DNA of 64,000 nt, taken from assembly GCF_964204865.1 (NCBI RefSeq), contig NC_135263.1, positions 6,016,501 through 6,080,500 of the forward strand, in the 5' to 3' direction. The translations under genes and the position numbers were made by a program. The stretch's first letter is position 1; each line of letters starts with the position of its first letter. Of this stretch, positions 1 through 12,862 are shown one piece after another. Below the pieces are notes generated by a model. It was not told where the DNA came from. It ran no database searches and saw only the letters and a list, made by a program, of their open reading frames with translations. Source of the DNA: Styela clava. Its lineage: Eukaryota > Chordata > Ascidiacea > Stolidobranchia > Styelidae.

Positions 1-3000
1 TGAATTTTTCGTGTCCTTCAATGAACCGCTTTATGCTACAATTATTCGATTATCCTAGACTCTAACCCGGAAACTTTAAGTGAATTGGCGTTCATTATGT
101 TCAATCACCTTCTGTCAGTTTAATCACCTTCTGTCACTTTGTTACTTAAATTTTTTCACAATTATTTTTTCCCTTTTTTCAGTGTCTAGCCTATTGTCTA
201 TGTTGTGGATTCGGACATCTACTTCCCTATTTCTACTTCATTTACATGCTGATATTACTCGTGAATAGAATATACAGAGACGAGCATCGGTGCCAGAATA
301 AATACGGTCATTTTTGGACCGAATACACACAAACAGTTCGATATCGTCTGATACCAGGAATTTATTAGGAAGCAACATGTCTGTTTAGGTTATCTTAACT
401 TTATAAGAACGGTACAGTTAGGGGATTGTGCCTAGATTTAAGAAATTAGTAAAGCAGTCTCTTCTATGTTTGTACTATTTTTTCCCTTTTTTGTAACGAA
501 TCAGATATTCTTCTGGATACGGATGAATAAAAAATTTAGTTTGTTGCGATGGGGAATAATGTCACCCTTGAACAGCCCGTTATGAAAAAATATCGAAATT
601 TAAATCCTATTGTAGCGGGTAATATTATGTTCCAAATAAAAATGTTTCTGTGCCTATTTTCCACCTCCTATATATAATACAAGAGCTAGAAAACTTTCAA
701 CTAAAACAGATTTTTTGATAAACCAGTGCTGTGAACTCGAACTGCACGTTTTCGCCGAAGTCTGAGTCGGGATTTTGAATTTCCTTTTATTTTAAGGCGG
801 ACTTTCAAGGGTGAAAGCAGAAGTGAAAGTTTATTCCTGAATCTCAAAACGTATCAAGTCTACTATGTTTTATCAACCTTTATCTCAAAAACTAGATATA
901 CTTGAGTTTCTCACTGTTCGGTCTAGTCTGTAATGGAGTTCAAATTTTTCTCAACCCAAAGCCCAGAGTTTAATCTTGTATATAAACGCTTTTTGGTAAA
1001 ATATTAGGTTCGGAGCCACCAACCGATTATGTTACCATCCAATCATGGTGTTCACCTTTTACCATGCCTTGTCTGTCTGGCCTGATGAGCATTTTTACTT
1101 TATTAGATTTTTTGAATCTTGCCATTTTCCTTCTTGCCTGCTTATTTTATATTTAATAGTTCAATTAGGAAATTTAAGTTCAATTAATTAAAATCATTTT
1201 AAAGAAAATTCGATAATAAATTTGAGGTGTCGTCAGCTGGCAACCTTCCCAACAGACGAGCCATTCATTTCTATTGTATGCGATGTGTACGAATTCTTCT
1301 ATAAGATGTATAGCCTACCCAATTCGTTACAACCTGAGTAGTTTTGGGTTTATAAAATTTTTTGTGAGTAAGTTCTTGTAAATTATACCTATGATGTATA
1401 TCATCGATCACTGGCATCATTGACTGGAACGATTTTAACGCCGTGCTATATTGCGGGCTTTAACTTCGAGCTAAACTTGTCATTTGTTAGGTCAATTTTC
1501 GGCTGTTTTTCCAATGAAACGTGGAAAGACTGAAGTCGTATTAGTTTCAATAATATTGCTTATTGAATCTGCCAGCTTTCACGTTTAGTAATGCATTCTA
1601 TTACATCGTAATTTAAACCAGGATTACAGCACAATTGCTGGCCATCACCAATAAATTTCAAGTTGCCATCATGTCATGCTGTCGTGTATTTCCATAAGAC
1701 AAAAGTCTGAATTTAGAGCTTGGAGGCAATCTGGGGAATTTTATTTGGTGCTGTTATTTAGCGCGTTTCAAAGGTGTGGTAACGTTATACGACCACCGGG
1801 GCGCATGCTCATGAAGACACTGTACTTCAATAGATCAAAAATTGGTATCTTGTGATTTGCGTTGACTTATTTGAAGAGCCGACTTTTCCAGTGGAAACTG
1901 GTTTTTCTGTTGTGTAAAATATTCAATTCCATTATAAAATGTCGTTCCATATATTTGAGCATTGCCTTGCTGATACATAATATTCTAATGCAAAACCGCT
2001 ACAGAATGAATAGTTTAAAAACAATACTGTATGCTGGTTACCTTATATTACACTGCGATGGATTCCTGTGATATATATATAAAAGCCTGAGTATGTGCCA
2101 ATTCTTGCGTTGCCCAATATAGAAAATTGGCAAAGAGTTATAAATATTTGAAATCCATTAACGCAATTCTGAAATCAATATTCCTCTTGACACGAAACCT
2201 TATATACGTTCAAATGGAGTCTATTAAATATTTCACGTTGACTATTGAACTATTTTCTATATATATTATCCAATTTCGACGAACATAAATCAGGATCACA
2301 AAAACAATTATTAGGTGAGTTATGGACGCCACTAATAAAAAATTCTGAAACGTGGGAAAGTAGAAATAAAAATCTAGCGAAACGTTTAGTATTTTGTGTT
2401 TGGAATATTTATATATGACTCATAGACGAGCTGCTAGAAAGGCCGGAATCTTCATTTTCAAGCCTTCACTGCTCAAATTATTACACCCTAGGTAAGATAA
2501 TGGGCAAGGGTTTAGAACACAAGATTGCCACAGCTGGGTCAATCGCTACAAGGTCACCGCGCCCCGAAATAGTAACACAAAGGCCAATATAGAGACGAAA
2601 TGACAGCTTGCATCGTCTTGCAAGAAAGTTTATATCGTCTTGCAAAATTGTTGTTATTTTCTTCAGGGTGATTGTTGTCGCTGTTGCAAAAAATCGCCTC
2701 ATTTTGCAACTACTGGGCCAAGCGATTTCAAATTAATCATTAGAGTTGGTTTTGTCGTTTTATTTGATCTTTGACATTCGTGTTCACTTATTTGAACATT
2801 GCTCTGCTGTTTTTATTATTATCATAAACTGAAAAAAAAGCATTCGAGCTTTCCACGAAAGGCAAAATAGAGGCGGTCGTCAATGAGAACGCCGATATTT
2901 CATGAATATATGAAAGAAAAACAGAAATATCAAATTGTATTAAATTTCGGTTGGTAATGTAATTTTATCTATTCGCCAAAAAAAAGAGAAAAGGACAAAT

Positions 3001-3081
3001 TCTTTGGTCATATATGATAAAAACCAAGTGTAAAGTTGTTCCAGTCACAGATTTATTGTTGGAAACAAGTTGTAGGCAGAA
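1..3081. other. Intergenic stretch upstream of vWA/sushi gene A
   Basis: No coding exon recognised on either strand; the short open frames here have no family features or convincing splice context. The stretch is AT-rich. Parts of it are duplicated upstream of gene B: about 977-1050 resembles 12091-12175, and about 2868-3081 resembles 13555-13756 and also 11636-11830. It is therefore the left part of the tandem-duplication unit, with insertions and deletions separating the copies. Confidence 0.6.
3009..3023 (+). promoter_or_regulatory. Possible TATA-like element of gene A
   Basis: A TATA-like AT tract (CATATATGATAAAAA) lies about 60-70 bases before the gene A start codon and is kept at the equivalent place in gene B (about 13681-13697). 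Placement and conservation between paralogues are the only support; AT-rich DNA gives such matches often. Confidence 0.25.
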
Positions 3082-6000
3082 ATGCATTTTTGGATTGCAT
3101 TAACTCTTGTGTTTGGCTTCTGTAACATTAATCAAATAAGAGGTAGGTTTTCTAATGTTCATAGTATTTCAACTAATCCTCTGGACAAGGAACCAGACTG
3201 TATGTATTTCGTCACACAATGACACCAGAGATAAATATGAAAATCACGTTTTTGCAGGACAATGTCCGGATATAAATATTACTCCGAACACTCTGCTCTT
3301 CTGTAGCAATACAACCAATGAAGGGAGTGATTGTGAGGTAGAATGTCAAGAAGGTTACAGGATGATGCCACTCAGTAGTGATCCTCTTCAAGGGTTCGTC
3401 AGCTGCCTGGAAACTGGAGAATGGGACAAGAATTTTCCATTCTGCATGCGTAAAATATTTCTATTTTATATTTATTATATATATGCTTAAAAAAGCAAAA
3501 TTTTGAGAAAAATATGTAATATTATTCGGTATTACAAATATATTTCTAGAAAACCGATCAAATGTATATTTATGACAAATACTCAAAATCTTACAAGAAA
3601 TAATACGTATGATTTGAATATTTATTTTTTATCATAAACTTCATTTACATTCAGCTGATTGTCCCCCTAACGCTAAAGCTGATGTCGTATTTCTGATTGA
3701 TTCTTCAACTTCAATGACGGGAACATCATTGGTCACGTTGAGAACGTTTCTCCGTGAAATGATCGGGTGAGCCTAATAATATCTTCTTTCATTACCTTTC
3801 GCAACCGCTGGTCGGTTACAGCTTCCTCCAGCACCATTTCCATACATCTGAAACAAACAAAATGTTACCTATTCCCGTACCCGACATGAACTGGTAACCG
3901 TGTTATCGACTTTCCTCTCAGTCGGGGTAATATTAAAATCCTGTGCTCTGAATTGTATTTTGTTTTCGTCTTCGAGTCTAATTCTTTCAAAAGGATTCTC
4001 TTATTTCAACATTTCAGATTTCCACGAGGTTTCTTACGCATTTGCTTCAAAAATGCTCTAAGCGGGAAACTACTTTTAAATATGAAGCTACTACAGCATC
4101 TAGTTTGGTCCACATTAAAAACCTATTCAATCAAATTCTGAATTGGGTGGCTGGCATGAGTCACGAATCCGAGATCGCCAACTTGGGTATTCCAAGTGCA
4201 ATAGCCAATACATCAAGCCGATGACCTTATGGCCGTATCGATCCCCCCCAGTCTATACCAATTAACTTACATATTTTATATATTATTTATTGTACCATTG
4301 CTTGATTTCTGGTTGACGAAACAATAAATCTCTCTCTCTCTCTCTCTTTCACACTGCGCCCACAGTTAGGTTTCGCGCTTGTTTTCCAATAAACAATAAT
4401 TCTGCGTACCAAAATGACCTTTTTTTTATCCTCGTCTCATCTTGGGGGACTTTATATTCGCCTTCATTTGACATTTATTAAATATATCATGGCTCAATAC
4501 AATATATTGTTTGTCTAGCTAACACACACCGCGTGAAATCTGAGTGGACTTATCGCTCATATCAATGTATATATCAAATTTTATAATGCGTTTTATGTAA
4601 ACTGTCAAACTAATGAAATATTATACTGGGCGGAATTTGAGTTTAGTCAACTTAAGACTTTTCCAGTTTTAGTAGGAAGTTTCAACATTTTTTATCTTTA
4701 TACTCCGACGAGTTGTAAAATACGACTCCAATCCCGACTTCACACCCTCGCTGCAGAACAGAAAACACTATTTCTTAAAACTGACATCTAAGATGTATGG
4801 TGCGATGTCTTTTGCTCATCGGTAAATTGGCAGTCATAGATTTACGATATGGAAATTGTGAATGCAGGTATTCAAGATTTAGGCAATTTATCATAATTTC
4901 AAATATATTACTTAATTACATTCATCAAAGTACATCATAAACATTTTTAATGGAGAATTCATAAATGAAAGATGAATATCAGTCGAGGCCTAAATCTTTA
5001 TATCTTGGTTGTTATCAAATGTTACTAGGTTATGGCAACGCATTTTTAATGAAAACTAATACCACATGGGATATATAGTTTCAAAGATGAGCTTTTAATA
5101 TGGGCACTTAGTTTTGAAATATACACTGAGGAAACCAGTAAATTTAAGCAAATATAAATGTTTTTCAAGTATATATAAAAATTTGGAATATTTGTTAAAA
5201 ACAAAATATTAAAATTTTCGTGAAAACATGATAATAACGTAATAACGTTAATAACATAGGAACAAAAAGACCGACATTTCAAAGTTTTCAAAATAGTTTT
5301 CAATTGATCAAATCGAATCTGACGCATTGACGAATGCTTATCCAGATGAAAATATTTAGTTGAAAGTTGTCGGAGATTTTGAATGATTGCCACTTTTTAT
5401 AGATTATCTAAAATTGAAATGTGCATTTTATCGTCAATCGAAAAATCACGGCTGGAATGTGCTAATATATATACTCCGAGATTTCATGTCTAATTTTAAA
5501 CTCTCACAAAAATATCAATAAAGTACAAATAGTTATTACAAAACTAATATACACTCTCTATATTATTTATCTTTTCAGTCAATGGACGATTTCAAGCCAA
5601 TTCGTCAATGTTGCGATTGTACCATATCATACTGAGATAGCATTTGATGACGTTATCTTTCTTCCTCAATTTGCAAACAACAAAGACGGACTGCTCGCAT
5701 CATTGGAAGTGATAACAAACAATAGACCAGGTAAAATGTAGCTGTAACATTTTTTGTATGTATAATAATAAATTCGACAGTCTGTTGAGTGAATTTTGTT
5801 TGTGTCTTAGGATCCTTGACTGGAAACGCATTAGAATATGCGCGTTCCGTTGTGTTGTCTACTGAAAACGGAAATCGACCAGATGCGCCCGATATTGTTA
5901 TTGTTATGACCGACGGGCGAGGACAAGACTCCATTGATGTGCCATTACAGAGGCTCTGGGCAGTTGGGGCAACCGTAAGTTAACTGATTTTTTTTGCTAT

Positions 6001-9000
6001 TCTTGAGCCTACTCCCCAGACTTATAGCACATTTTCATTTAGACGTACGCTGTTGGCTGTAATCCAAGACAAAGATTTTCAATGTTGACTCCCCAATTGA
6101 TGAAAATAGCTCAGAATAATTCAGAAAGAATGCATTTGACAGATCGATCTTCAATGGGAAATATTGATGTGATGATGCATGATATGAAGAATGTGTATTG
6201 CCCTCCGGGTAAGTAGCTGAAAAGGCAGTATCGCGGATTAGTTTGGAGAAGCATACTCGCAAAAAAGAAACAGGTCCAAAATCCATTTACTTCAAAACAA
6301 ATGCCGCCGATGAATCTTCTGATTAACCAGACAGTGTTACGTTACACTTTGTAAAGTTGCGTTGCCCTCAGAAAGAAATCCTGCGCTTATAGCAACCGTT
6401 AGTGAGCGAAAAAAAGTTTAAAACTATTATCAAAGAATTGCAATAATTTGGTTGTCAGCAGATATGGCTTGTTTCAAATGTGTTCATATCACACAGTTTA
6501 TTTCTCTGTGCTATTCTGGGGAGGGAAATTAAATCATACTTAAAAATTTGATAACCGAGCATCTAATATTTCCGACGCAAATCCCATCCATCCCTACAAG
6601 AAGTATCGTTTTTTATGAATTGTTCAAATACCTTATTTAAACTGTGAATCTCAATAGCGAACATGGGGGGAGCTGACTCTGATGGCCGTAAGGTCGTATC
6701 GCTCCCCCGGTCTATACCGAATAACTATGTGTATTTTGTATATAATTTTTTACTTCCTTAATGCTTGTATTCTCGTTGACAAAATAAATCTTTCTTTCTC
6801 TCTCTCTCTCTATGGTGGATGATAACTAAAAAATATTAACGCGATCACTATGGTGAATGTATGAACACTGTCTAAATGTAATTAAAGTTATAATGGTAGC
6901 AGAACCAGGTGTGTATTTTCATAAATATACTACATTTCAGACGATTTTTGCACGCCACCAAGAAGAAGTTTGAAGAATGGAGTTGTAAGATGCACTGATG
7001 AAAATCGGGTGTCATCCGTCTGTACATTTGAATGTGATGCTGGGTACACTGTTTATCCTAGAAACGTTGTAACAAACAGATGTCTACCTTCAAAAAATTG
7101 GAATCGACGGGCACCTTGTTGTACAAGTAAGAGACTCATTTTGATTCAATAACTATCGGTAAAATGGATGTTTCCCTCTGATCATTGACTTTCTTATGTA
7201 CAGTCATGATATCACCTGGTCGATTTAGCAATAGACAGTAGCTATATTGAATAGTATTAATTAAAGCGGTATGCTCTAAATTATATGACAGACAATACTA
7301 TGAATATTGTGTTCATTGACAATTTATACAGGACCTTGTCCTCCTAATGCAAAAATGGATGCATTTGTAATACTTGATTCATCCTCATCAGTTGGTAATG
7401 ATAATTGGAAAATAATGAAGAGATTTATTCGCGACATCCTAGGGTGAGTTTACGTATAATATAAAATACTGTATAGGTTTTTCAAAATTGATGGAGAACA
7501 TGGCAGTCGTCTATACCTATGAGTGTAAATTTTGCTCTGCGAAATTTGATTGTATATCAGCCAGGTTGCCAACTCAACTCGGTTGGTGCGTCCGCATGCG
7601 ATTGTACCCTACCCGCCACGGGTTCGTATCCGAGATGAATAATAATGCGATCGTTAGACACCTTGCCGTCGTGAGATGATTCATGTGACTACTGTACGGA
7701 TACGGTTTGTTTCAATATTGAACCCACGCATTTGGAACAAAAACTGAGCCTATATCCTTCTATCTGACATGGTCCTGTAAACAGACGAGAGGCCGTGGTT
7801 CGCTATGTGATTTAGCCGTCTTATCGACTATCCTCTCTCTCGTGATGATATGAAAACCATAACTACAAAATTAGATACTGAGACAAGCAAATTTGTTGCT
7901 TATGATTACAGGTCTTTTACAATTGCTGATGACGCTACACATTTTGCCGTTGTGCGCTACAACCGTTTCGTCGACACTACAACACAGATTCAGTTAAATG
8001 ATTATCCAAATGATAGAGATGCATTACTGTCGGCATTTGACGCCATACCATATGATGGTTCTGGTATGTATATACATATCTAAAATGCGAGAATTCTCGA
8101 AGAAATTTGCGACAAGAAACCTAATTTTTCATGTCTCTTTTAGCTTATGCAAGGGGGATTGTTATTGAAGAGTAGTTGGTATATTCGTGGACGTTAGTCC
8201 GTACCAGATCTCAAATTTGCATTTTAATTGAGACTATAGATGTTATCATAATTATATTTATATATATATATATATATTTAAAATTTTCAGAATATATATG
8301 AACTTTGATTTTGTGTTATATTTTACTTGTTACATTGTCGAACAAGACTATATTCTTTGAACTGATATGACACTGGTAGGAAAACAAGTCTTGTGCTTAA
8401 GTCTCCAGTCCTCACCAGTATTTTCCCCATAATTTATTAGGCACAAGGACAGGCCAAGCAATTCAGCACGTTGTAGACAATATGGTTCCGGTTGGTAATC
8501 GACCTGATGTGCAGGATATTGCTATTGTCGTCACAGATGGAAAATCACAAGACAATGTACTGGAACAGTCTAAACAACTAAGAGATTCGGGAGCATTTGT
8601 AAGCTTAATTAATTGCGATGAGTAAATTTTCATCGTTTCTAGAACATGTTTCTCAAACTTCCACGATACACAGTACACACTTGTGGTTGTGGCCCCTACT
8701 TGGCTTCAATGTGCTCCCGTCAGGTATTTTATGTGCCATATTTCATACTAAAACCAAACAGAAGCAGGGCAATGATAGCATTACATCAGTCAAAAAATTA
8801 AACAAATTTCAGTCAATTTACTTTAAATTGATAAATGGCGAATGGTAACCTAGTAGACGTTCGTGACCCACTTAGTTTGTCCAAGTGTACAATTTTAGTA
8901 CCCTTCTCTGAATAACTACTTATGGTTGGAATAACCATAGAATATTTTATCTGTGTCATTCGTTGATTTCAGCGTTTTATGTGTTTAAGGTTTGAAAATA

Positions 9001-9397
9001 TTAAAAATTGCACTATTTTTGTGAGGTTACTTCAGGAACTAACGACGTAATATATATATACGGATACTTAAATACGTCCAAATACCAAAACGACATTGTT
9101 AAAATCTCTACCCTGGATGGGAAGATGAGAAAACAAACAGAATATCGAAAAAAAAAACACATTCCCCTTTTATCCAGATTCTTATAAAATTTAAAAAATC
9201 AATATAATTTCTATATATTTTAGGTGTTTGTCATCGGCATTAATCCACCAAAAGGTAAACTTGATGAAGGACAACTTCGTGAAATAGCTGGAAATCCAGA
9301 CAATGTCCTAATTGCTAAAGGGGGATTCGAGGCACTGAATGCAGAATTCTCTTTGCAGATCACAGATAAAGTGTGCGGAAACCCTTGCGATCGCTGA
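3082..9397 (+). CDS. Secreted sushi-vWA-sushi-vWA protein (gene A), 11 exons, 542 aa
   Basis: Exons: 3082-3142, 3258-3449, 3655-3766, 5579-5730, 5811-5974, 6043-6208, 6941-7126, 7332-7443, 7912-8063, 8441-8598, 9224-9397. All introns are GT..AG and the exons sum to 1629 nt, exactly in frame. Residues 1-20 form a signal peptide ([12 protein letters not shown]...). Residues 22-84 are a sushi/CCP domain with six Cys. vWA domain 1 carries MIDAS residues DSSTS (100-104), Thr176 and TDG (Asp207). A second sushi domain occupies about 283-344. vWA domain 2 has DSSSS (360-364), Thr436 and TDG (Asp465). Both vWA domains use the same exon pattern (112, 152, about 160, about 170 nt), so the protein arose by internal duplication. 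Such proteins are normally secreted adhesion or matrix molecules; both metal sites look intact. No protease domain follows, unlike complement factor B. The ligand is unknown. Confidence 0.88.
3795..3950 (+). repeat. Partial tRNA-derived SINE (3' half) in gene A intron
   Basis: Contains the segment 'gcaaccgctggtcggttac...cttcctcc...acatctgaaac' shared with the fuller copies near 38.1 kb and 55.1 kb. The related piece at about 14751-14845 sits at the same place in gene B, so insertion predates the gene duplication. Confidence 0.55.
4141..4350 (+). repeat. Short interspersed repeat ending in (TC)n
   Basis: The segment from 'gaccttatggccgtatcg' to 'aataaatctctctctc' is repeated at 6650-6815. Both copies end with an AATAAA-like motif and a CT microsatellite, as expected for 3' ends of non-LTR-dependent SINEs. 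Both lie in gene A introns. Confidence 0.55.
6650..6815 (+). repeat. Second copy of the (TC)n-tailed short interspersed repeat
   Basis: Matches 4190-4350: 'ggccgtaaggtcgtatcg', then 'ggtctataccgaataac', then 'aataaatctttctttctctc'. It is in the gene A intron between exons 6 and 7 and is absent from the corresponding gene B intron, which points to insertion after the duplication or loss from B. Confidence 0.55.
7560..7860 (+). repeat. tRNA-derived SINE copy in gene A intron 8
   Basis: Has a box-B-like GGGTTCGTATCC at about 7619-7630 and downstream SINE body including 'agacgagaggccgtggttcgc'. A paralogous copy is at 18390-18710 in the same intron of gene B, so it was present before the gene duplicated. 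Confidence 0.55.
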
Positions 9398-9448
9398 AAT
9401 GAACCAATTCATGCTTCAATTAACCACAACTTCGACGAAATACAAGAA

Positions 9449-9454
9449 AATAAA
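9449..9454 (+). terminator. Polyadenylation signal candidate for gene A
   Basis: AATAAA lies about 52 bases after the gene A stop codon, a normal distance for a short 3' UTR. No transcript evidence. Confidence 0.4.
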
Positions 9455-11477
9455 TAGCAGAAGATTTAGGTTTCACTGATTTTATATACATAAACAGAAA
9501 TATATCGAATCTAACTTTTCAAATGAGGATCTGTTATTGTCGTTCTTCTCTCATGGTATCATTTTATGTAATCATATGGTGTATTAAATATTACGGTGAT
9601 TCTCGTGTTTATTGAGTTGTGCAAAATCATATTTCTTGTATGGATTGCTGTTTAAGTCTTATAAACATGGATTCTAATATTCTAACATAGTCAAGTAAAA
9701 GCAAAATCGTAGTCAACAGTAATGAATTTGAAAACCGCTTTCACCCGAAAAAAAAATCAATTGATATGAAATTAAGGATAAAATAACTTTCTAAAAACAA
9801 AAACAGTTAGATCAACGCTTCCATCGCGCCACCGCTGCTAACGAAAATGGTATGGAATCAAAGCTTGGTTCACAGATTTTCATCAATGTCAGACTTGGCA
9901 AGCTTCGATGAGGCTATACTTAGCATACCGTCAGTCTAAGAAAAAAAAGAGAAAAATCAAGTACAACATCCAAAAATTAGAGAGAAAAAAAACACTAAAA
10001 CCCTATACATTATAGTTACCTAACTGATCATTCATTTGCAAAATAAGCTGGAAACAACTCGATACAGGCATTTAAAAACATAATAAGCAATTCTCAAAGT
10101 CTAGATACACAACACTTGAACAGCACTTACAATAGCTAACTCCGTAGTAAAACCTAGAATAAAACACCAAAACAACTGTATAGTTTCACTATTCTAAAAG
10201 AATGGTGTCGTCCTGCTGACTAACAACAAAATATCTCAGCCTATCATGAACTAATGATCATAAAATCAGAATAAGCACGTACTTAAGAACAATATTTCAG
10301 ACATAACAGACTTGGGAAAAAGTCATGAAAGCAAGCCTAGGTGCCAATGCCTGAAATTTCGTTTAGGGAAGTGTGTCTGAAAGGCTGCTAAAACTTGAAT
10401 TATTACGCCCTCGCCCCTTGTCAAATAGGTCTCAAAGCGATGATATACATAAGTATTCGCTGCCATGACATCCAACAGGATGATAATCAGGAAAATCAGT
10501 CTGCTTTGGCCGAACCCATGGAACGATGAATTAATAAAAATATACTCATGATGATCGATGTTCACTTCTACGTTGGTTTTATAAGTTGTTGTTTTGCGAA
10601 TAGTATTTTAGATGCGTCCGCTTGGAATCGATCAATTATCACATATTCTGGAACTAACTATTGGAAACAACTTTTTTCGCCCGGATTCTATTAGTATTAT
10701 GCCGCGTGACGAGGCCGTTTATCTTTTACGTTCGTAGCACACATAAGGGGACTACTTGAAAATAATTTTAAAATGTTACTTAGAAATTGAGTAACAAATA
10801 ATACTTTGTTTCCATTTCCAAAAGTTGCACGTTTTACGAAAAAGACGCTTTTACTACAATAAATATGTGCTACCATCTGTCCTATATTCTTTGCGTTTCC
10901 GGCAACATTGGCCAATGAACGCAGACTTCCGCATGACGTAAGAATTAAAATCTTATCAGTTGTTGACTGGCGGATGAATCTCAGTTCGTACCAACGACTG
11001 GTTTGTACTGTCCGATCTTGCGTTGAATTGGGTAGCCTTTCCATAGTCTTTTTAGTTATTATTAGTTAATCTATGCTAAGACGGCGTTAAAAAGTATAAG
11101 TAAGTTATTAAACACCTGTAATTGAGCTCATATAACGTTGTTAAAACTACAGGAGAAAATGCATTATGTATAAAAAGTATTAGTCAGTATTTAAGGTATT
11201 TTTGTTTTTCGAAAACACTCATGTTGTTTCAAATATGTTTTTATTTCTCCTTTTAGATACTTTACTGCAAAATTAACGCCAATATTCTACCAATTAAACC
11301 TAACGCAGGCTGTCGCCACTGCTGCTATCAGCGCTTCACCTGTAGAAATGTAATGGATCGAAGAAGAAGTCTTGAAGAAAAGCGTATGGGAATTACAACA
11401 GTTGCAAACAGCTTATATGGGCTATTCATATTGAAATACTTTGGCATTCTTCTACACGTGAAACTGCCCATCAAACT

Positions 11478-11612
11478 GATGTTGGTCGGTTACGCGAATC
11501 ACCCACAGGGCGAGGAGTCCAGCAATCCTTTCGCACATAAATATCCCCGCATGGGATTCCTAGATGCAGTGGCGAGCGTATTCCTAACGCTTAGCACGAT
11601 GAGCCACACCAT
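11478..11612 (-). repeat. tRNA-derived SINE copy, reverse orientation
   Basis: Read on the minus strand it gives the SINE head seen elsewhere ('gcgttaggaatacgctcgcc', then 'atgcggggatatttatgtgcg' and 'gaaaggattgctggactcctcg'). It interrupts the relic flank just before 11636. Confidence 0.55.
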
Positions 11613-11635
11613 TTTAGTTTTCTACGAAAATAGAA

Positions 11636-11850
11636 ATAGAGTCGGTCGTCAATTAGAACGCCGATATTTCATGAATATATAAAATAAAATCAGGAATATC
11701 AAATTGTATTAAACTTCGGATTGGTAATGTAATCATATCTATTCGCCAAAAAAAAGAAAAAGAACGATTTCTCCCATTTTTTGGTTGCGTTGACTCTTGT
11801 GCCTGGAGCTTTAATCAAATAAGAGGAAAGTTTTCAACTATTCGTAGTAT
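11636..11850 (+). pseudogene. Relic third copy of the vWA/sushi gene start (exon 1)
   Basis: The stretch 'aacgccgatatttcatgaat' and following bases copy the 5' flank of genes A (2887 on) and B (13557 on). It continues into a decayed exon 1: the equivalent of ATGCATTTTTGG reads CTCCCATTTTTTGG, so the start codon is gone, and the donor AGGTAGG has become AGGAAAG. The bases encoding the later signal-peptide residues ('ttgactcttgtg', 'taatcaaataagag') are still visible. About 90 bases of promoter sequence are missing. No later exons follow before gene B. This shows the locus once had at least three copies or partial copies. Confidence 0.7.
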
Positions 11851-12181
11851 TTATGGATGGCAGTCTGTTATTATTAGTATTGACTTGAATTTAGATTTGG
11901 TTAGAGGTGTTGCTATAGCCAGGTGAAATTTGAGGTATTTTTTATCGAAAATGCGCTTCGCTTACTAACTGTAAAATATGATCAATGTTAATTGTTGTCG
12001 CCATGTTTTACAGAATACCAAAAACACAATTTGAATTATTTTTGTCTTCACGGCTCTTCAGTTACTTTCAAGACTTCACATCTCAAAGTATGTATATAGA
12101 CGTTTTTAGTAAAATATTAAGTTCATAGCCATCCAACAACCGATTATGTTACCACCCGACCATGCCATCAAATGTATACAC

Positions 12182-12296
12182 CAGGGGTGGCCAACACGTC
12201 GATCGCGATCAAACGGTCGATCGCCACGTTTCGAGCAGTCGATCGCGTCTGATGGTGAGTGAATTTTAATGAAACACCCCCAAAAATTGCTTCGAA
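12182..12296 (+). mobile_element. hAT-like transposon terminus, partner end not found
   Basis: CAGGGGTGGCCAACACGTCG starts a CpG-rich segment with repeated GTCGATCGC motifs, as at the ends of many animal hAT elements. No matching opposite terminus or target-site duplication was found, so this is probably a truncated element. Confidence 0.45.
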
Positions 12297-12560
12297 CCAG
12301 TTGTGTGCTTTGCAACAGTGAGAATACAGTACTTTACATGCGCAAAATACAATATATATACACATACAGTATTTGAGTTTGGGCAAGCCAGACAAAGCAT
12401 ATTATCACGTAACAAATGCATTTTTTCCGCTGCCAAGGTTTAGAAAAGAAGTGCCGAATATCGCATGTCTAGTCCAGAGTTGCCATATTGGCTTTTTACC
12501 CCATATTTCACGATTTGGGCTTTTTTGAAACACGCTTAGCGTCAAAATTTTAGTTTGAAA
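12297..12560 (+). repeat. Left arm of a dispersed inverted repeat (partner 15310-15607)
   Basis: This about 260-bp segment reappears in reverse complement at 15310-15607, including 'ccagttgtgtgctttgcaac', 'gtttgggcaagcca' and 'ccgctgccaagg'. The arms flank exons 1 and 3-equivalent of gene B. Two copies of one transposon in opposite orientation are the simplest explanation. Confidence 0.7.
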
Positions 12561-12663
12561 TTTCTTGTTTTTTATGTCCATTCTACTGCCTATTATTAAA
12601 ATCATTTAAAACACAATACCGGTATTTGTTGTGTAATAATAGCAAGCTCGGTAATTCAACATT

Positions 12664-12862
12664 TAGATTTTCCCTTAACCACAACCAATCAAAAATAAGC
12701 CAACAATGACAAAACATGCGCTATCGATTAGGTTTTCCTTAATCACAACCAATCAAAAATAAGCCAACAATGACCGAACATGAGCTATCGATTAGGTTTC
12801 CCTTAACCACAACTAATCAAAAATAAGCCAACAATGACATAACATGTGCTATCGTTTAGGAT
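12664..12862 (+). repeat. Tandem repeat, three 66-bp units
   Basis: Three consecutive units, each containing 'aaccacaaccaatcaaaaat' (with small changes) followed by 'aagccaacaatgac' and 'gctatcg'. Units begin near 12664, 12727 and 12793. Confidence 0.85.

Noticed and set aside
10697-11044. A 115-codon open frame on the minus strand between genes A and B
   Set aside because: No domain, no signal peptide, no splice partners, and it is no longer than other chance frames here (for example 5046-5393, also 115 codons, inside a gene A intron).
11353-11682. A 109-codon plus-strand frame beginning MDRRRSLEEKRMG
   Set aside because: More than half of it runs through a reverse-oriented SINE and into the relic flank of the vWA/sushi gene, so it is not a conserved coding unit.
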